Positions 16,074 to 26,174 of a DNA stretch of 45,027 nucleotides are shown in pieces. The stretch's first letter is position 1, and each line of letters begins with the position of its first letter. The translations under genes were made by a program, and so were the position numbers. The notes under the pieces were generated by a model that was given only the letters and a program-made list of their open reading frames with translations, did not search any database and was not told where the DNA came from. Source of the stretch: Fidelibacterota bacterium (GTDB lineage: Bacteria > Fidelibacterota > Marinisomatia > SCGC-AAA003-L08 > JACNLC01); NCBI GenBank assembly GCA_018657495.1, contig JABHXA010000005.1, forward strand, positions 136,749-181,775, in the 5' to 3' direction.

Positions 16074-16532
16074 ATGAGAAATACCGAAAAATACCTTCAC
16101 CTTGGCTTACTTGTTCTGAGAATTGGCCTGGGGATTATGTTCATACTCCATGGATACCCAAAAATCACCGGCGGACTGGATAAATGGGCATCACTGGGCG
16201 AATTAGGAATGAGTAAAATGGGAATTAGCTTTGGCTGGGTTTATTGGGGGTTTCTTGCTGCCGCATCTGAGTTTTTTGGCGGGTTATTTCTTGTAATTGG
16301 ATTGGCAGTTAGATTATCCGGATTTTTTCTGTTTTTCACCATGTTGATAGCAGCAGCATTCCACCTTCTCAGCGGTGATGGAATCATGGGTGCATCTCAT
16401 GCAATTGAGAGCGGCACTATCTTTCTATTTTTGATATTTTCAGGAGGTGGACATTATGCATTAGATCAAATTATATATAATCGAATTTCTCATCCTATCT
16501 TAAAGAATATTTTTTCATCTGCTATCAATTAA
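16074..16532 (+). CDS. DoxX family membrane protein
   Basis: A 152-residue protein with four membrane segments and the DoxX signatures 'LVLRIGLGIMFILHGYPKI', 'FFGGLFLVIGLAVRLSGFFL' and 'MLIAAAFHLLSGDGI'. DoxX-family proteins are linked to quinone-related and thiol or oxidative-stress functions, but most members, including this one, have no proven reaction. It opens divergently from an Rrf2/hemerythrin unit, so shared stress control is plausible. AAAGGAAAATCTT before the ATG is a good ribosome site. The next gene's upstream extension begins about 40 bases after its stop. Confidence 0.9.
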   Translation: MRNTEKYLHLGLLVLRIGLGIMFILHGYPKITGGLDKWASLGELGMSKMGISFGWVYWGFLAAASEFFGGLFLVIGLAVRLSGFFLFFTMLIAAAFHLLSGDGIMGASHAIESGTIFLFLIFSGGGHYALDQIIYNRISHPILKNIFSSAIN

Positions 16533-16659
16533 TGACCTGAGTAAATAACCGTATCATTATACTAATACCATTACTAATAAGAAAATATTTCTCCTATTTG
16601 TCTTTATTGGTTTATCGTCAATTTACTTATTCAAAAATCAAACATGGGTTAGATACGAT

Positions 16660-17619
16660 TTGGAAAAAATTCACCACAGTGAAAAAGGCTTTAGAAATCC
16701 TCAACTTAATCCCACCAATCACGGTTTTAAGGATATAATCAAATGGCAGTTGAATAAACCGGATGATGTTCCAAAATATTCCCAGGTTGCAGATGTTTTG
16801 CCGGTTGTAAAACCGGATTTCTTATTAATGGAAAACAGCGGCAATGGCATTCCTGTTACCTGGTTTGGGCATTCATCACTACTACTGAATATCGACGGGA
16901 TAAAAATTCTTACTGATCCAATGTTCAGTGAGAGATGCTCCCCAGTTCAATGGGCCGGACCAAAGAGATATACAATATGTCCTATTGATATCAGTGAATT
17001 ACCTGATGTTGATATTGTGGTCATATCCCATAATCATTATGATCATCTTGATAAAAAAACCGTCAAATACCTCGGCAACAATGTAAAATGGTTTGTACCA
17101 CTGGGTCTCAAAAAATGGTTTAATAATATGGGGATCACAAATGTCACAGAATTAGACTGGTGGGAAAGGAAACCATACAAAAATCTATCAATTGTCTGTA
17201 CACCTGCACAGCATTTTTCGGGAAGAGGATTGTTTGATAGAAATAAAACTTTGTGGAGTAGCTGGGCTATTCTCGGTGAAAAAAAGAGATTTTGGTTTAG
17301 TGGAGATACAGGTTATTCCTCAGACTTTAAAAAGATTAGCAGTGAACTTGGACCATTTGATCTGGCTGCCATTCCAATCGGTGCCTATGAGCCAAGATGG
17401 TTTATGAATCCAATGCATGTAACACCTGATCAGGCCATTCAGATCCACTTAGATATTAAAAGCAAACAAACTATTGGTATTCATTGGGGAACATTTATTT
17501 TAACAGACGAACCTATTTTTGAACCGCTGGAGTTATTGGATAAATACAAAATTGAAATGAATATTCCTCCCGGTGAATTTGTCACATTGAAACATGGTGA
17601 AACCAGAATTTTTGAGTAA
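16660..17619 (+). CDS. Metallo-beta-lactamase-fold hydrolase (UlaG / NAPE-PLD-like)
   Basis: A 319-residue MBL-fold hydrolase from a TTG at 16660. The metal motif H124-N-H126-Y-D128-H129 lies in 'VISHNHYDHLD', preceded by 'TWFGHSSLLLNIDGIKILTDPMFS' and 'CSPVQWAGPKRY'. 'CTPAQHFSGRG', 'FSGDTGYS' and 'IGIHWGTF' complete the site. This order fits the N-acyl-phosphatidylethanolamine phospholipase D/UlaG branch. The frame stays open upstream to the TAA at 16546, and 16570-16659 encode a basic-then-hydrophobic stretch ('KKIFLLFVFIGLSSIYLF') that looks like a membrane anchor, yet no ATG, GTG or TTG begins it. The true start may be ATT near 16570. The 3' end overlaps the next gene by 26 bases. Confidence 0.85.
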   Translation: MEKIHHSEKGFRNPQLNPTNHGFKDIIKWQLNKPDDVPKYSQVADVLPVVKPDFLLMENSGNGIPVTWFGHSSLLLNIDGIKILTDPMFSERCSPVQWAGPKRYTICPIDISELPDVDIVVISHNHYDHLDKKTVKYLGNNVKWFVPLGLKKWFNNMGITNVTELDWWERKPYKNLSIVCTPAQHFSGRGLFDRNKTLWSSWAILGEKKRFWFSGDTGYSSDFKKISSELGPFDLAAIPIGAYEPRWFMNPMHVTPDQAIQIHLDIKSKQTIGIHWGTFILTDEPIFEPLELLDKYKIEMNIPPGEFVTLKHGETRIFE

Positions 17620-18232
17620 GATCGGGATAGAAATCCCCGTCCCCCCTTCCTTTAAGAAAATACCCTTAGATTATTATTTGGAAAATGATGTGGTCAGTCT
17701 GGCAAAATCATTCATTGGAAAAGTTTTGTATACCCAAATTGACAATGTTATTACCGGTGGTATCATTACGGAAACTGAAGCTTATCGGGGGCCAGATGAC
17801 CGTGCCTCTCATGCCTATGAAAACCGGAAAACCCAACGAACAAAAATAATGTTCAATTCAGGTGGACTTGCCTATGTTTATCTCTGTTACGGTATTCATC
17901 AAATGTTTAATATCGTCTCTGGAGAAGAAGGCATGCCCCATGCCATACTCATACGTGGAATTTATCCTGTATACGGAGTGGACAGTATTCAGGCGCGACG
18001 AAATAATATAAATAAAAATGTACGAGAAATATGTGCTGGACCCGGTACACTGACTCAAGGTCTGAATATCAATGTGAGTCATACGGGTACCTCCTTATTG
18101 GGTGATACCATTTGGCTGGAAGATCATAAGATTCACATACATCCAAATCAAATAACTGCCGGACCTCGAATCGGTATCGATTACGCCGGTGATGATGCCA
18201 ATCTTCCATGGAGATTTTTGTTAAATTATTAA
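17594..18232 (+). CDS. 3-methyladenine DNA glycosylase (AAG/MPG family)
   Basis: A 212-residue alkyladenine glycosylase that flips out and excises alkylated purines such as 3-methyladenine and hypoxanthine. Family marks are 'IITETEAYRGPDDRASHAY' (about 57-75; the Glu in T-E-A-Y is the catalytic base), 'KIMFNSGGLAYVYLCYGIHQ' (about 84-103), 'FNIVSG', 'AILIRG', 'CAGPGTLTQGLNI' and the terminal 'GPRIGIDYAGDDANLPWRF'. The ATG at 17594 is within the preceding gene (26-base overlap), so the pair is probably translated from one message. The first ~20 residues are not conserved and a slightly later start is possible. Confidence 0.94.
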   Translation: MVKPEFLSKIGIEIPVPPSFKKIPLDYYLENDVVSLAKSFIGKVLYTQIDNVITGGIITETEAYRGPDDRASHAYENRKTQRTKIMFNSGGLAYVYLCYGIHQMFNIVSGEEGMPHAILIRGIYPVYGVDSIQARRNNINKNVREICAGPGTLTQGLNINVSHTGTSLLGDTIWLEDHKIHIHPNQITAGPRIGIDYAGDDANLPWRFLLNY

Positions 18233-18394
18233 TAAATGATCTTTTTACATTTTTATCATTTGATCGAATAATTCATTCCTTTTAACTTCATCCTGATCAA
18301 ACTTAATCTTACTACCGATTATGATTAGCTGCACAATATATCTATATTTTGTTTGGTCATCACAAATTCAAAAATATGATAAAGGAGAACTGTG

Positions 18395-21300
18395 ATGAAC
18401 AATATCCAAAGAATTTTTCATAAGCCCATCAACTTGATTTTAGTGCCTCTCATCTGTATAGGCGTTTCTACCGCATTTTCTGAAGAACCATTATCAAATC
18501 AATATGATGGGTTAAGAAGTTTTGACTCTGGAAGCTTTAGTGGAAATCGTGTTTATACCGATCTAGAAAATAATGGCATGGTCGTATCACATCGAATATC
18601 AGGGCACTCCGGGATGGAATGGCCTGCCGGAACAGCTATGTTATCTAATTTTGCCTCAGGCATCTGGTTTGCCGGTGTTGTTGATGGCTCTATCCGCACA
18701 GCAGTTGCAGAATATGGATCAGAGTTAGTTCCTGGACCCTGGGAGGGTGATTACAATTTGCCGGAACATCAATTATACATTGTTAATCGAAGTGATTTGA
18801 CTGATCCATTAAGCAATTCAGATTTTCAGAACTGGCCAACTCATCTCGGTGCACCATGGGTGGATGAGGATGGTGATGGGGTTTATAGTCCTCTGCCATC
18901 TGGCCCCGACCATCCTGATTTCATTGGTGATCAGGTTATTTGGTATGTGATCAATGACGGCGATGTGGCGACTCATTCAAATATTTTTGGTACCCAACCA
19001 TTGGGTATCGAGGTACGAATCACCATCTGGGGATATAATCGCTCAGACGTTTTTGGTGATATGGTTTTTGTAAAAGCTCAAGCATTTAATAAAGGTGGCG
19101 ATGATATCACCAATATGTTTATTGGTTTATGGGACGACCCTGATTTAGGTGATGCCGGTGATGACTTTGTTGGTTGTGATACCACATTAAATTTAGGGTT
19201 TTGCTATAATGATGGCTCGGATATGGATTATGGTGTCGCTCCGCCAGCCTTAGGATATGATATCTTTCAGGCAGCGGTTCCCGGTGATGCATCAGATGAA
19301 ACCTTTGCCTTTGGCGAAATGCTGGCAGGATATACAAATCTTCCCATGTCTTCATTTGTGAAATATATAAATGGTGACATGGTTTATGTTGATCCTAATA
19401 ATGCCCAGGAGGCTTACAATTATATGTCTGGAGTTCTGAGGGATGGCACACCAATTATAGATTCTGAAACTGGAATGAATAGTAAATTTGTTCATCCCTG
19501 TGATCCAAATGATAATACTGGCTTCGGTGATGGATGCTGGGTAGATAGTGATGATCATAATTCTGGTGATAGAAGATTTCTCATGAATGTTGGACCCTTC
19601 AATTTTGATAATGGAGATTCACTTGAGTTGGTCTTTGGAATAATGCATGCTCAGGGTAACAATTCACTGTCCTCGGTCACAGCATTGAAACAGGTTGACC
19701 ACTTGGCCCAACTTGCATATGATATCCAGTTTTCCTCGGCTGAACCGCCGCCTCAGCCCAATTTAATTGTGACGTCAACTAATACTAATATTGTTAATGA
19801 GTGGGATGATGTGGCTGAAGGATATACAGTAATTGATCCAATTAATTTAGATGAATATGGTAATCCAACTATTTATCAGTTTGAAGGATATAATCTATGG
19901 CAATTTGAGAATATTGATGGTAGTGGAGAAAAATACAAACTAGCAACTTTTGACATCGTAAATGGTGTGACTGAAATTTATGATTATGTATTTGATTTTG
20001 ATTGGGGTGTGGATATCTTTGTGCCGGTGCAAGATGGAAGTGATAGTGGTATCCAAAGGAGTTTTAGTTTATCTTTCGATTACCTAAATGCATCACCTTT
20101 ATTTAGTGGTCAACACTATTATTTGGGCATTTCAGCATACGCTTATAGTCCCACAGGCATACCAAATACACTTGAATCTCAACCAGAAATTTTTGATATC
20201 GTATTTCTTGAAACACTAAATTTTGACTTAGAAGAAACGGTTGATCCTGATTTTCAAATCAATCCTTCTGATAATATCGACAGTTATATTAGTTTAGAAG
20301 TTATAAATCCAATGGAAGTGACCGGTCATGAGTATCAGGTAGAATTTGGATATTTTATGTATCAGGAAGATTTAGGATTTGAGCAGGATTGTGCCGGAGA
20401 CTGGTATTCACCGGAAACTGGACCTATTCACGCACTTGATTGTGCCGGTAATTGTGGTGATTTAAGTTGGATAGGTGATGGGTGGTGTGATGATCCAAAT
20501 AACCCTGATTATTCTGGTCAGTACTGGAATTGTGAAGCATGGGACTGGGATGGTGGTGACTGCTTTGGAGAGGATGAAGATTCGGGTAACCATGTTGATG
20601 ACCGTATTCCATACAGCCCTTCTGAATTAGTTGATCGTGATGAAGAATCTACGTTCCTGTACTGGCAAGTATACGATTTATCTATTGGAGAATATGTTAC
20701 TGTGAAACAACCCGTGCAAGGAGGTATCAATCAGGTCACGGGTGAGTATGTTGGATATAACACATCTCCTATATTTGACGGAATTCAGGTTGTTGTTTAT
20801 ACTCCTTCTCAAGGACTGCATGGAATTTGGCAGACTGCAAATGCCGATGGTGACATATCCGGAATAGATGAGAATATAAATGAGGATATCATGTGGATCC
20901 ATTTTCTCTCTGCGCCTGATTATCCCACTGAACAATCGCAGGGTGGATGGGCTTTTGTCACTCACGGTGGTGGTACTCCAAATGATCTGGATTCATTTTA
21001 TAACAGAGTTTTTAGAGGTGATAACTGGTCAAGAGTGCAATCAAACGATTTTGAAATGAGATTTACAGCCGATGCCTTAATAAATGGCATGGGTTATCGA
21101 CGCTTTGATGATCAAGCAATCATGGGTAATGTACCATTTGAATTATGGAATCTTGGATCGTCGCCAAATGATGAAAGTGATGACTATAGAATGCTGCCGG
21201 CGATTCTTAACGGTACCACCTGGGGGTGGTTCGATGATGTTAATGCATTTGATTTATGGGGAGATGATCCCAACTCGAGTGGAGATAATGATCCCTCTTC

Positions 21301-22579
21301 AGATTATGTTTACTGGGGAAACCCCGATGATATGTCACCGGGAACAGGTGGATATGATTCATTCTTCTCTCCCGGCATTGGCAATAACCCCAACGGTGGA
21401 TGGACAGAAGTAATGGCACGCACCAGGATTATGAATTGGAACAGATACCTGGGAGGAGGTGGAGGAGCTCTTGATTCTGCCGCCGCTGAATTGGCGATGC
21501 CTGAGGTCGGTACTATCATCCGCTGGATCACAAACAAACCCATTTCAGCATCTGATATTGTAAATTTTACGTCTCCTTCCATCTATGCTTTCAATGAAAT
21601 TTTCAAAGGTGATATCGATGACGATGGTCAGATCACAATTGGCGATCTAGATGCATCTATTGAAATTGTTCTTCATGTTCCCAGTGATTCTGTCTTCACA
21701 TTTAATGAATATATAATTAATGAATTTGGTGATACTACCAATGTAATTCCTCATTTCAATTATATAACTGAAAATGACGATGAGACCCTCTTCCGCGCCG
21801 ATTTGAATTTAAATAATCAAGTGGATATCGGGGATGTAGTCAGTTTGGGTAATATGTTAGTGGGCAGTATCGACATTCCTCAAAACTTAATATCATCCAC
21901 TTCAAAGATTTCTCTGGATTTGAATAATTCATTAATTAAATCAAATCAAGTGGAGATACCTGTACAGCTTCCAGATGGATTGTCGCCACGGACCATCCAG
22001 TTCATAACAGATCTATCATCAGCCGAGCATATTTTAGATGTATTTCTGGAGTTTACTGAACAGGAGAATCCAATGATATTTTCAAATGACTCACCAATAA
22101 TACAAAATTATGTGGTGACTAAATTATCAGATTCAGAAGTATTACCATCTGTAGCAAAATTAATAATCAATTATGAAGAAGGATATAGTCCTGCCGGTAG
22201 AATTGTTTTTGAGAATATTTTGCTTGCCGATATAAATAGCGAACAGATAATTGATATTACACCTGATGATAATTCTATTTCACTTGAAGTACTATTCCCA
22301 CAGAAATATGAGCTGGCTGCCCCTTATCCCAATCCATTCAATAGTTCCATTTCAATTTCTTTTACAGTTCCTTATCCATCTCAGGTAAAAATCAATGTAT
22401 ATGATTTATTGGGCAGGGAGGTTCTCCAACTCGTCAACGAAACCCTCAATCAAGGTTCTTATTCTCATATTTGGGGTGGGTTAAATACTGATGGGATTTC
22501 TGTTGCAAGTGGATTATATATGATTAAAATGGAAAGTGGAAATTATATCGGTATCCAGCACATCACTTTACTGAAATGA
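18395..22579 (+). CDS. Giant secreted protein with Notch-like Cys module, dockerin repeats and type IX-like sorting domain
   Basis: A 1394-residue exported protein; the ATG at 18395 follows AAAGGAGA, and a GTG three bases earlier is disfavoured. Residues about 1-30 form a signal peptide. The bulk is Asp/Gly/Asn/Trp-rich repeat-like beta sequence with several 'DEDGDG'-style Ca-binding-looking loops. Residues about 668-728 carry a Cys-rich Notch/LNR-like module ('CAGNCGDLSWIGDGWCDD', then 'NCEAWDWDGGDCFGED'). Residues about 1071-1160 have two dockerin/EF-type repeats ('GDIDDDGQITIGDLD', 'ADLNLNNQVDIGDVV'). The last ~87 residues are a type IX-like sorting domain ('YPNPFNSSISISFTVP', 'VYDLLGREVLQL'). 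Probably cell-surface or released. Its role is unknown; the next gene, 7 bases on, is another dockerin protein. Confidence 0.88.
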   Translation: MNNIQRIFHKPINLILVPLICIGVSTAFSEEPLSNQYDGLRSFDSGSFSGNRVYTDLENNGMVVSHRISGHSGMEWPAGTAMLSNFASGIWFAGVVDGSIRTAVAEYGSELVPGPWEGDYNLPEHQLYIVNRSDLTDPLSNSDFQNWPTHLGAPWVDEDGDGVYSPLPSGPDHPDFIGDQVIWYVINDGDVATHSNIFGTQPLGIEVRITIWGYNRSDVFGDMVFVKAQAFNKGGDDITNMFIGLWDDPDLGDAGDDFVGCDTTLNLGFCYNDGSDMDYGVAPPALGYDIFQAAVPGDASDETFAFGEMLAGYTNLPMSSFVKYINGDMVYVDPNNAQEAYNYMSGVLRDGTPIIDSETGMNSKFVHPCDPNDNTGFGDGCWVDSDDHNSGDRRFLMNVGPFNFDNGDSLELVFGIMHAQGNNSLSSVTALKQVDHLAQLAYDIQFSSAEPPPQPNLIVTSTNTNIVNEWDDVAEGYTVIDPINLDEYGNPTIYQFEGYNLWQFENIDGSGEKYKLATFDIVNGVTEIYDYVFDFDWGVDIFVPVQDGSDSGIQRSFSLSFDYLNASPLFSGQHYYLGISAYAYSPTGIPNTLESQPEIFDIVFLETLNFDLEETVDPDFQINPSDNIDSYISLEVINPMEVTGHEYQVEFGYFMYQEDLGFEQDCAGDWYSPETGPIHALDCAGNCGDLSWIGDGWCDDPNNPDYSGQYWNCEAWDWDGGDCFGEDEDSGNHVDDRIPYSPSELVDRDEESTFLYWQVYDLSIGEYVTVKQPVQGGINQVTGEYVGYNTSPIFDGIQVVVYTPSQGLHGIWQTANADGDISGIDENINEDIMWIHFLSAPDYPTEQSQGGWAFVTHGGGTPNDLDSFYNRVFRGDNWSRVQSNDFEMRFTADALINGMGYRRFDDQAIMGNVPFELWNLGSSPNDESDDYRMLPAILNGTTWGWFDDVNAFDLWGDDPNSSGDNDPSSDYVYWGNPDDMSPGTGGYDSFFSPGIGNNPNGGWTEVMARTRIMNWNRYLGGGGGALDSAAAELAMPEVGTIIRWITNKPISASDIVNFTSPSIYAFNEIFKGDIDDDGQITIGDLDASIEIVLHVPSDSVFTFNEYIINEFGDTTNVIPHFNYITENDDETLFRADLNLNNQVDIGDVVSLGNMLVGSIDIPQNLISSTSKISLDLNNSLIKSNQVEIPVQLPDGLSPRTIQFITDLSSAEHILDVFLEFTEQENPMIFSNDSPIIQNYVVTKLSDSEVLPSVAKLIINYEEGYSPAGRIVFENILLADINSEQIIDITPDDNSISLEVLFPQKYELAAPYPNPFNSSISISFTVPYPSQVKINVYDLLGREVLQLVNETLNQGSYSHIWGGLNTDGISVASGLYMIKMESGNYIGIQHITLLK

Positions 22580-22586
22580 GGCTGTT

Positions 22587-23603
22587 ATGAGATATATCTT
22601 TTTGTTCATTATCATTTTGACCAATGCCTGTCTGTTTGCAGTCGAACCTCATCTTCATTTAAGCGGCATGTTTTCAATGAATAACAATTATGAATATGAA
22701 GTTGAAGTCTGGTTACAATCCCAGGAAGAATTGGATGGTATTGAACTATACCTTTCAATTCATGCTCCGTATATGAGTGGTGAGAATATTCAATTTCTGC
22801 CTGAGTTATCTTTGGATTATTTTAGTTCATATAATATCATCGAGAATGATCAGATCATATTAATCGGCTATAATATGGATTCACTGAATCTATTTCAAGG
22901 CATCATGTTGGGTAAAATAATCATAACTAATCTGCCTGATTTCAATAATTTTGATGGGATGGATATTCAGTATTCACTTTTCACCGTTGATGGTGAAGTT
23001 ATGGATCTGGCTTCAACCGTAAATTGTCATAGTAATCGAGAAGAGGATTATTTTGGATTTTCAAGTCCAATCCTTCAACTTTCATTTTCTCAGGATATGG
23101 CGTCAAATTATTTACTTTATCGCTATCCGATGGAAATCAACGGTTTGGAATTTGTGTCTGAAATCGCTCCATCTCAGAATGACATAACTCTGGCATCCTA
23201 CGGTGGTGACTTAATTGAACAGTATGATAATCATTTCGTCATTTTACCGGCTGTAGATTTTTTTACCCAGGGCGATACTCTCGCTGAGTGGCAAATTGAG
23301 ATACTTGATCCCATTACTTCAATGATGTTTAATCTTGATATTTCACAGGTGATTTTCTCTGTAGAGGATGATGTAATAAATTTAGAACCTTCACACTTCA
23401 ATTTATTTTACCAGAGTTATCAATTGCCTGGCGATATAAATCAGGATGGAGCGCTGGATGTTTTAGATATCGTCATGGCAGTGGCCTACATAATGGGCAC
23501 AGGTGAGTTAACAATATCAGAGTCTCAGATTGCAGATATGAATGGTGATGGAGTTGTGGATGTACTGGATATTGTCATTATGATTCAATCAATTATCGGC
23601 TGA
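22587..23603 (+). CDS. Secreted dockerin-domain protein
   Basis: A 338-residue protein with a clear signal peptide (about 1-19, 'MRYIFLFIIILTNACLFA'). The following ~250 residues are beta-rich and acidic, resembling cohesin-like or immunoglobulin-like sheets, but I do not assign a family. The last ~58 residues form a dockerin type I pair, 'GDINQDGALDVLDIVMAVAYIMG' (in pieces) and 'ADMNGDGVVDVLDIVIMIQS', with the D-x-N-x-D-G Ca loops and hydrophobic helices. It begins 7 bases after the giant secreted protein and the two probably share a message ending at the 23.64 kb hairpin. No sorting domain of the 'YPNPFN' kind is present. Confidence 0.85.
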   Translation: MRYIFLFIIILTNACLFAVEPHLHLSGMFSMNNNYEYEVEVWLQSQEELDGIELYLSIHAPYMSGENIQFLPELSLDYFSSYNIIENDQIILIGYNMDSLNLFQGIMLGKIIITNLPDFNNFDGMDIQYSLFTVDGEVMDLASTVNCHSNREEDYFGFSSPILQLSFSQDMASNYLLYRYPMEINGLEFVSEIAPSQNDITLASYGGDLIEQYDNHFVILPAVDFFTQGDTLAEWQIEILDPITSMMFNLDISQVIFSVEDDVINLEPSHFNLFYQSYQLPGDINQDGALDVLDIVMAVAYIMGTGELTISESQIADMNGDGVVDVLDIVIMIQSIIG

Positions 23604-23636
23604 ATTACCAAAATATTCATTCGATAGTCTTAAATT

Positions 23637-23669
23637 AAAACAGGGATCTGAAATTCAGATCCCTGTTTT
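23637..23669. terminator. Strong bidirectional Rho-independent terminator
   Basis: A 14-bp perfect stem, AAAACAGGGATCTG (23637-23650) and CAGATCCCTGTTTT (23656-23669), with loop AAATT. It lies between the dockerin gene stop (23603) and the gdhA stop (23696, minus strand). A and T runs flank each end, so it can terminate both converging transcripts. Confidence 0.9.
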
Positions 23670-23695
23670 AGTTTTATAAGATATTCAGGTTGTTA

Positions 23696-25368
<1,673 letters not shown>

Positions 25369-26106
25369 ATGATATTAGTTTACATTATAATTTTTAGTGT
25401 TCTTGGGAGTATTGGTGCAATAATTGTTGCAGCATTTTTTCTTACCTTTCCAAACCGTATACAATTCAAACTGCTTCCTGGGTTAATTAGCTATGCTACT
25501 GGAGCATTACTTGGAGCAGCATTCATCAGGCTTATCCCCCATTCCCTTGAACTACTTGATGGAGAAATAGTGATGTCCGTGGTACTTCTCGGCATCGTAA
25601 TATTTTTTATTCTCGAGAAGTTGGTTCTCTGGCGCCACTGCCACAAGGTAGATTGTGAAATTCATGACGCATCCGGTCCACTTATTCTTATCGGCGATGC
25701 TTTTCATAATTTTATTGATGGCGTCGTAATCACCGCCGCTTTTTTAGTTTCGATTCCAGTTGGGATTGCAACCTCTATATCTATCATTTCCCATGAAATC
25801 CCCCAGGAGGTTGGTGATTTTGCCATCTTGATCAATAATAATTATTCAAAATTGAAAGCCTTTGGATTGAATATTATAGCTGGATTTACATCCTTGATCG
25901 GTGCCCTGGCTGCCTATTTTTTTATGATGAAAATCCAATCGTCTATTGGATACGTCATGGCTCTATCCGCGTCTAGTTTCATCTATATTGCCATTGGGGA
26001 CTTGATGCCTGGATTATCAAATAAAAACACACTGAAACAAACCATCAGTCAGATATTCCTTCTTCTTTGCGGCATTGGAACCATTATAATTTTTAACCAT
26101 CACTAA
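25369..26106 (+). CDS. ZIP-family divalent metal transporter
   Basis: A 245-residue ZIP permease for zinc or related divalent metals, with about seven or eight membrane segments. The metal-site helices are plain: 'GDAFHNFIDGVVITAAFL' (H-N-x-x-D-G) and 'ISHEIPQEVGDFAIL' (H-E-x-P-Q-E). 'LIPHSLELLDGE' and 'VDCEIHDASG' occupy the metal-rich loop region. I use the ATG at 25369, which opens directly into the first membrane helix 'MILVYIIIFSVLGSIG'; an in-frame TTG at 25273 would add 32 residues of no family character. No clear ribosome site is visible. The region just after the stop holds an AT-rich inverted repeat. Confidence 0.9.
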   Translation: MILVYIIIFSVLGSIGAIIVAAFFLTFPNRIQFKLLPGLISYATGALLGAAFIRLIPHSLELLDGEIVMSVVLLGIVIFFILEKLVLWRHCHKVDCEIHDASGPLILIGDAFHNFIDGVVITAAFLVSIPVGIATSISIISHEIPQEVGDFAILINNNYSKLKAFGLNIIAGFTSLIGALAAYFFMMKIQSSIGYVMALSASSFIYIAIGDLMPGLSNKNTLKQTISQIFLLLCGIGTIIIFNHH

Positions 26107-26174
26107 TAATTGATTTAATTCAATTATTCACCTCTCTATTGGCTGTAGTTTTTGCATTCATTTAATACCTCAAT

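Noticed and set aside
18234..18261. AAATGAT/ATCATTT inverted repeat after the glycosylase gene as a terminator
   Set aside because: Only 7 bp, AT-rich and with a 14-base loop; too weak to call.
20424..20965. Minus-strand open frames rich in His/Pro/Ser inside the giant secreted gene
   Set aside because: They mirror the repetitive Asp/Gly-rich coding strand and have no start signals or family likeness.
26105..26128. AATAATTGA/TCAATTATT inverted repeat after the ZIP gene as a terminator
   Set aside because: The 9-bp stem is entirely A/T apart from one pair and lacks a T-run, so it is probably chance in AT-rich DNA.
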